Shown here: piece after piece, positions 14,388 through 18,379 of the stretch
Layout of the letters: every line of letters starts with the position of its first letter
Numbering within the stretch: the first letter of the stretch is position 1
Assembly: GCA_043740085.1 (NCBI GenBank)
Contig: JAYUCY010000095.1
Span: 1-18,379 of the forward strand
Length of the DNA: 18,379 nt
Direction: 5' to 3'
DNA from: UBA668 sp043740085
GTDB taxonomy: Bacteria; Actinomycetota; Acidimicrobiia; Acidimicrobiales; Ilumatobacteraceae
The notes under the pieces: model-generated
What the model was told of the DNA's origin: nothing
The model's input: only the letters and a program-made list of their open reading frames with translations
Databases searched by the model: none
Made by a program: the position numbers and the translations under genes

Positions 14388-14393
14388 GGGGCC

Positions 14394-15251
14394 ATGCCGA
14401 GACCTATCTGGAGCGGAACGATCAGTTTCGGGCTGGTGGCCATCCCCATCAAGCTCTACAACGGCGTCAGCAAGAAGAGCGTTGCGTTCAACCAGCTCGA
14501 CGATCGCAGCATGAGCCGCATCAAGCTCAAAAAGGTCTCCGCCGACACCGGGGAAGACGTGCCCGACGAAAACATCGTCAAGGGCTACGAGATCTCCAAG
14601 GGCCGCTACGTCGTGGTCGACCCCGACGAGCTTGAGCCGTTCATCCCCTCGGTCACCAAATCGATCGAGCTGGAGGAGTTTGTCGACCTGGCCGACATCG
14701 ACCCGGTCTACTTCGACTCGCAGTACATCGTCGCCCCCGACAAGACCCCCAAGCCCTACGCGCTGTTGGCGCGGGCGATGGAGCAGGCAGGCAAGGTGGC
14801 CATCGGTCGATTCGTGATGCGCAACAAGCAGTACGTTGCCGCGCTACGTGCGGTGGACGGCAAGCTGATGATGAGCACGATGGTATTCGCCGACGAAATC
14901 GTGCCGATGAGCGCCGTCGACGAACTGGACTCGTTGGCCGACGTGCAGGTCAGCGACAAGGAAGTGCTCATGGCGGAGGCGCTGGTGTCGTCTCTGTCGG
15001 CCGACTTCGAGCCGAAGAAATACCGCGACAACTACCGCGAGCAAGTGCTCGACCTGATCGAACGCAAGGCAGCCGGTGAGCAGTTCGAAGCACCCACGGC
15101 TGTCGCCGCGGCACCGCAGGTCATCGACCTGATGGCCGCGCTCGAAGCCAGCGTGAAGGCCGCCAAGGCCGCCCGCGGTCGCCATCCCGCTGGCGCACCG
15201 GAGATGGCCGAAGCCGCACCGAAGTCCAAGCGCGTGCGCAAGTCGGCGTGA
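14394..15251 (+). CDS. ku: Ku protein, non-homologous end joining
   Basis: A 285-residue bacterial Ku. The homodimeric ring threads onto double-strand DNA ends and recruits the LigD-type enzymes. The ATG at 14394 begins MPRPIWSGTISFGLVAIPIK, the classic bacterial Ku start. LKKVSADTGEDVPDENIVKGYE, FIPSVTKSIELEEFVDLADI and the region PVYFDSQYIVAPDK are all Ku core. The core extends to about 250; the tail (APKSKRVRKSA) is short, Lys/Arg/Ala-rich and probably helps DNA binding. The frame is open to 14094, but that part translates the repeat elements and must not be annotated as Ku. The stop overlaps the next start (GTGA), so translation of the polymerase is coupled. No Ku zinc-finger-like motif is seen. 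Confidence 0.96.
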   Translation: MPRPIWSGTISFGLVAIPIKLYNGVSKKSVAFNQLDDRSMSRIKLKKVSADTGEDVPDENIVKGYEISKGRYVVVDPDELEPFIPSVTKSIELEEFVDLADIDPVYFDSQYIVAPDKTPKPYALLARAMEQAGKVAIGRFVMRNKQYVAALRAVDGKLMMSTMVFADEIVPMSAVDELDSLADVQVSDKEVLMAEALVSSLSADFEPKKYRDNYREQVLDLIERKAAGEQFEAPTAVAAAPQVIDLMAALEASVKAAKAARGRHPAGAPEMAEAAPKSKRVRKSA

Positions 15252-16171
15252 CTACTCGCACCACCGTGGAAGTGGGTGGGCGTGAGCTCAGCCTCAGCAA
15301 TCTCGACAAGGTGCTCTACCCGGCGACGGGAACGGCGACGGGAACGACCGCAGGCACGACCAAGGCCGAGGTCATCGAGTACTACGCACGCATTGCGCCG
15401 GTGATGATTCCGCATCTCGCCGGCCGCTGCATCACGTTGAAGCGGTTCCCCGATGGTGTGCAGAAGGAAGGCTTCTTCGAGAAGCGCTGCCCGAAGCACC
15501 GCCCGGAGTGGATGGGCACCGCACTCGGCCCCGGCGATCGCCACGGTGACCTCGCGTACTGCCGAATGGACGAGGCCGCCGGGCTGGTGTGGGCCGCCAA
15601 CATGGCTGCACTGGAACTGCATGTGCCGATGGCGCTGGCTGCCGATCTGGATTCGCCTCGAGCGGTCGTCTTCGACTTCGATCCTGGCGCGCCGGCGGCG
15701 ATGAAGGAGTGCTGCGAGATTGCGATCCTCGTGCACGAGATCCTCGGCGCCGTGAACCTGCAGGGCTTCGCCAAGACGTCCGGCTCCAAGGGCTTACAGT
15801 TGTACGTGCCGCTGAACACGCCGTGCACCCATCAGGTTGCTGCCGACTTCGCGCTCGCCGTCGGCCAACTGCTGGAGCACCAGCATCGCGAGCGAGTGAC
15901 CACCACGATGGCGAAGGCCGTGCGGCCGGGCAAGATTTTCGTCGACTGGAGCCAGAATGCACGCTTCAAAACCACCATCGGCGTGTATTCGCTGCGGGGT
16001 CGCCCCGAGCCGACGTGCAGCACGCCAGTGACGTGGGAGGAAGTGTCGGCCTGCGCCGAGGGTGCCCCCGAGCTGCGCTTCACTTGGCGCGAAGTGTTGG
16101 CAAGGGTCGACGAACTCGGCGACCTCTTCGAGCCCGTGCTCACCCTTCAGCAAACCCTGCCCGGCGGGTAG
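15248..16171 (+). CDS. Stand-alone LigD-type polymerase/primase domain
   Basis: A 307-residue archaeo-eukaryotic primase-like polymerase (LigD PolDom), which fills gaps and adds nucleotides at ends held by Ku, often with ribonucleotides. Family motifs: LSNLDKVLYPATG (15-28), KRFPDG (65-70), FFEKRCPKHRP (76-85), LELH (122-125). Asp143 and Asp145 in FDFDPG and Asp233 in FVDWSQN are the three metal-binding residues. The motif TSGSKGLQLYVPL (177-189) has Gln184 where many LigD polymerases have His. No ligase or nuclease domain is attached, so this resembles PolD1-like stand-alone enzymes. The GTG start overlaps the Ku stop by 4 bp; no ribosome binding site is needed. Odd: residues 26-36 contain a short Ala-Thr-Gly repeat that lengthens a conserved loop. 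LigD (full) is excluded by length. Confidence 0.93.
   Translation: MTTRTTVEVGGRELSLSNLDKVLYPATGTATGTTAGTTKAEVIEYYARIAPVMIPHLAGRCITLKRFPDGVQKEGFFEKRCPKHRPEWMGTALGPGDRHGDLAYCRMDEAAGLVWAANMAALELHVPMALAADLDSPRAVVFDFDPGAPAAMKECCEIAILVHEILGAVNLQGFAKTSGSKGLQLYVPLNTPCTHQVAADFALAVGQLLEHQHRERVTTTMAKAVRPGKIFVDWSQNARFKTTIGVYSLRGRPEPTCSTPVTWEEVSACAEGAPELRFTWREVLARVDELGDLFEPVLTLQQTLPGG
15322..15345. repeat. Two tandem copies of a 12-bp unit inside the polymerase gene
   Basis: GGCGACGGGAAC occurs at 15322-15333 and 15334-15345, in frame. It codes for a repeated ATGT unit within the normally short loop between YPATG and TKAEV. Confidence 0.85.
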
Positions 16172-16192
16172 CGGGGAGGGCTTCGGGATGCT

Positions 16193-16207
16193 GCAGGCAT
16201 AACCTGC
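16193..16207. promoter_or_regulatory. Dyad over the acyl-CoA dehydrogenase promoter, with -10 TAACCT
   Basis: GCAGG (16193-16197) and CCTGC (16203-16207) are separated by CATAA. TAACCT (16200-16205) fits TANNNT and lies exactly 6 nt before the ATG at 16212. The dyad covering the -10 could be a repressor operator, for example of TetR type, but no such gene is nearby. Confidence 0.45.
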
Positions 16208-16211
16208 GGGC

Positions 16212-17372
16212 ATGCGCGACATTGCCCGCACCCTGTACGCCGACGAGCACGAGCAGTTCCGTAGCGCGTTTCGCAGCTGGCTTGACAAGGAAGTCGTTCC
16301 GAACCACGACCAGTACGAGCGCGACGGCATCACGCCGCGTGAGCTGTGGCTGGCGGCCGGGTCGCATGGCTTCCTTGGGCTCACCGTGCCCGAGCAGTAC
16401 GGCGGTGGTGGCACCGACGACTATCGCTTCGCGGCCGTCATGCAGGAGGAAGTCAGCTACACCGGAGTGATCGGTAGCGCCAACGGCTTCACGCTGCACA
16501 ACGACATTGTGCTGCCCTATTTCATCGGCCTGTGCAACGACGAGCAGAAGGCGCGCTGGCTGCCGCGCATGGTCACCGGCGAGTGCATCACTGCAATCGC
16601 GATGACCGAACCCAACACCGGCAGCGACTTGGCCAACATTCGTACGACGGCCGTTCGCCACGGCGACACCTACGTCGTCAATGGCAGCAAGACGTTCATC
16701 ACCAACGGCATCAATAGCGACGCGGTGATCGTGGCGGTGAGGACCGACCCGGATGCGAAGCACCGTGGCATGAGCCTGCTCGTGATCGAGCGCGGGATGA
16801 AGGGCTTCGAACGCGGCCGCAATCTGGAAAAGTTGGGCATGCACGCACAGGACACGGCCGAGTTGTTCTTCACCGACGTGGAAGTGCCGGTGACCAACCT
16901 GCTGGGCGAGGAAGGCACGGGTTTCTACTCGCTGATGTTGAACCTGGCCCAGGAGCGGCTGGGTATGGCTGTGGGGGCGATGGGCGTGTGCCAGGCGGCC
17001 ATGGATCAGACGCTGGCCTACACCAAGGAACGCAAGGCGTTTGGCCAGCCGATCGGCCAGTTTCAGTACAACAAGTTCCTGCTCGCCGAGCTGAGCACCG
17101 AAGTCCAAATCGGTCAGGTCTACGTGGACCGTTGTGTGGAACTGCACTGCGCCGATCAGCTCTCGCCCGAGCAGGCTGCGGCTGCGAAGTTTTGGACCAC
17201 GGAGCTGCAGAACAAGGTGGTCGATCGGTGCCTTCAGTTGCACGGCGGCTACGGCTACATGTTGGAGTACCCGATCGCACGCGCGTGGGCCGACAGCCGC
17301 GTCCAAACCATCTACGGCGGTACCAGCGAGATCATGCGCGAAATCGTTGGCCGCGCGATCACCGGTGGCTGA
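16212..17372 (+). CDS. Acyl-CoA dehydrogenase
   Basis: A 386-residue flavoenzyme that oxidises acyl-CoA to trans-2-enoyl-CoA with FAD, first step of fatty-acid beta-oxidation. Seen: AMTEPNTGSDL (FAD/substrate loop, 130-140), RKAFGQPIGQFQ, ELQNKVVDRCLQLHGGYGYM and YGGTSEIMREIVGRAI. The usual EGT catalytic position is GGT, so the base is probably elsewhere: Glu248 in LAQERLG aligns with the helix-G Glu of long-chain and isovaleryl-CoA dehydrogenases. The C-terminal pattern is also closest to long-chain types (from memory), so long-chain or branched substrates are likely, not proven. The ATG at 16212 begins MRDIARTLYADEHEQFR. The ABC-F gene follows after 12 bp. Confidence 0.94.
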   Translation: MRDIARTLYADEHEQFRSAFRSWLDKEVVPNHDQYERDGITPRELWLAAGSHGFLGLTVPEQYGGGGTDDYRFAAVMQEEVSYTGVIGSANGFTLHNDIVLPYFIGLCNDEQKARWLPRMVTGECITAIAMTEPNTGSDLANIRTTAVRHGDTYVVNGSKTFITNGINSDAVIVAVRTDPDAKHRGMSLLVIERGMKGFERGRNLEKLGMHAQDTAELFFTDVEVPVTNLLGEEGTGFYSLMLNLAQERLGMAVGAMGVCQAAMDQTLAYTKERKAFGQPIGQFQYNKFLLAELSTEVQIGQVYVDRCVELHCADQLSPEQAAAAKFWTTELQNKVVDRCLQLHGGYGYMLEYPIARAWADSRVQTIYGGTSEIMREIVGRAITGG

Positions 17373-17384
17373 GAAGATTTCAGG

Positions 17385-18379
17385 GTGACTGCTTCACTTC
17401 ACGCGCGCGACATTTCGTTGGCACTCGGCGCCCGCCACATTCTGGAGGGCGTCGATCTTGCCGTCGACCCTGGCCAGCGCGTCGGCCTGGTCGGCCCCAA
17501 CGGAGTGGGCAAGTCGACGCTGCTGCGCATCCTGTCCGGGCTACTGCAGCCCGATCGTGGTGCGGTCACCCTGTCGCCAGCGACGGCCAACGTCGGCTAC
17601 CTGCCACAGGAACCCGAGCGCGCCGACGAGACCGTGCGCCAGCACCTAGAGCGGCGAACCGGTGTTGCTGCGGCCTCTGCCGCGATGGACGCGTCGACCG
17701 CCGCGATGGCCGCGGGCGAGACCGATGCCGGAGACGCGTACAGCGATGCACTCGACCGTTGGCTGGCGTTAGGCGCCGCTGACTTCGATTCGCGAGTGGC
17801 CGAGGTGTGGGCCGACCTAGGGTTGCCGGAGCGACTGCTCGACGAACGGCTACCGGTGCTCTCCGGCGGTGAAGCAGCCCATGTCGGTCTTGCCGCGCTG
17901 TTCCTTGCCCGCTTCGATGTGTTTCTGCTCGATGAGCCCACCAACGATCTCGACCTCGATGGGCTGGCTCGGCTGGAACGCTTCGTTACCGGGTTGAGCG
18001 CCGGGTGCGTGATCGTCAGTCACGATCGAACGTTCCTGGAACGCACCATTACGCACGTCGTCGAGATCGATGAGTTCACCCGCACCGCCGCTCGTTACGC
18101 GGGCGGGTGGGAGGTCTACCTTCACGAGCGCGACATCGCCCGCGGGCAGGCGCGTCAGGCGTACGAGGAGTACGACAGCAAGCGGTCATCGCTGGCCGGC
18201 CGTGCGCAACGCGAACGCGAGTGGGCCACGCAGGGGGCATCGACGGCGAAGAAGAATCCGTCCGACGGCGACAAGCACATCAAGTCGTTCAAGATGAACC
18301 AGAGCCAGCAACTGGCCGGCAAGGCAGCGCGCACCGACAGGATGATGGAGCGGTTGGACGTGGTGGAGGAGCCGCGAGA
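17385..18379 (+). CDS. ABC-F family ATPase (3' end cut by window edge)
   Basis: The first 331 codons of a protein with tandem ABC ATPase domains and no membrane segments, likely of the translation-factor ABC-F family that acts at the ribosomal E site; the second ATPase domain would lie outside. Seen: Walker A GPNGVGKST (37-45), signature LSGGE (159-163), Walker B LLDEPTN (181-187) and the switch His213 in VSHDRTF. A linker rich in Lys, Arg, Glu and Gln starts at about 245. The GTG at 17385 starts VTASLHARDISLALGARHIL. It follows the dehydrogenase by 12 bp, probably in one mRNA. Whether it gives antibiotic resistance or has a housekeeping role cannot be told from this part. Confidence 0.9.
   Translation, partial: MTASLHARDISLALGARHILEGVDLAVDPGQRVGLVGPNGVGKSTLLRILSGLLQPDRGAVTLSPATANVGYLPQEPERADETVRQHLERRTGVAAASAAMDASTAAMAAGETDAGDAYSDALDRWLALGAADFDSRVAEVWADLGLPERLLDERLPVLSGGEAAHVGLAALFLARFDVFLLDEPTNDLDLDGLARLERFVTGLSAGCVIVSHDRTFLERTITHVVEIDEFTRTAARYAGGWEVYLHERDIARGQARQAYEEYDSKRSSLAGRAQREREWATQGASTAKKNPSDGDKHIKSFKMNQSQQLAGKAARTDRMMERLDVVEEPR

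Overview
The window is GC-rich, gene-dense bacterial chromosome. Gene content and style point to an actinomycete-type actinobacterium, perhaps Acidimicrobiia (inference, not proven). The signs are short Ala/Arg-rich lipoproteins, a MmyB-type XRE regulator, GTG starts, a Ku plus stand-alone LigD-type polymerase pair, and many genes whose likely -10 hexamer lies only 6-9 nt before the start codon (leaderless-looking). No tRNA, rRNA, CRISPR array, phage gene or transposase was seen.

Layout. 1-4265 (minus strand): a CocE/NonD-type S15 hydrolase lipoprotein, a MmyB-like XRE regulator and the first two thirds of peptide chain release factor 3 (cut by the left edge) lie head to tail with 30-39 bp gaps. 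4325-5410 (plus) is an M20 metallopeptidase, convergent with argG (5619-6947, minus). The gap between them holds one copy of a repeat element. 7004-7483 (minus) is a small membrane protein, divergent from a family 2 glycosyltransferase (7569-8324). This is followed by an L,D-transpeptidase with a Thr-rich tail (8384-9568), convergent with a zinc-metallopeptidase lipoprotein (9603-11114, minus). That gene is divergent, over 51 bp, from an M24 Xaa-Pro-type peptidase (11166-12284). A hairpin and a small tandem repeat separate the M24 gene from an orphan lipoprotein (12381-13019, minus). A 200-bp divergent gap leads to a multi-pass membrane protein (13220-14071). A 322-bp gene-free stretch with an inverted pair of repeat elements follows, then Ku (14394-15251) and a stand-alone LigD-type polymerase/primase (15248-16171) with overlapping stop and start. 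The window ends with an acyl-CoA dehydrogenase (16212-17372) and the start of an ABC-F ATPase (17385 to the right edge).

How genes work together. Ku and the polymerase domain form a translationally coupled two-gene NHEJ unit that lacks its ligase here. The S15, M20, M24 and HExxH proteins are a loose set of peptidases or hydrolases, and the L,D-transpeptidase remodels the envelope. ArgG, RF3, acyl-CoA dehydrogenase and ABC-F are housekeeping. The most unusual non-coding signal is a roughly 112-bp structured repeat family with a TTGCGCGCGCAA palindrome. It is present once after the M20 gene and as a near-perfect inverted pair upstream of Ku.
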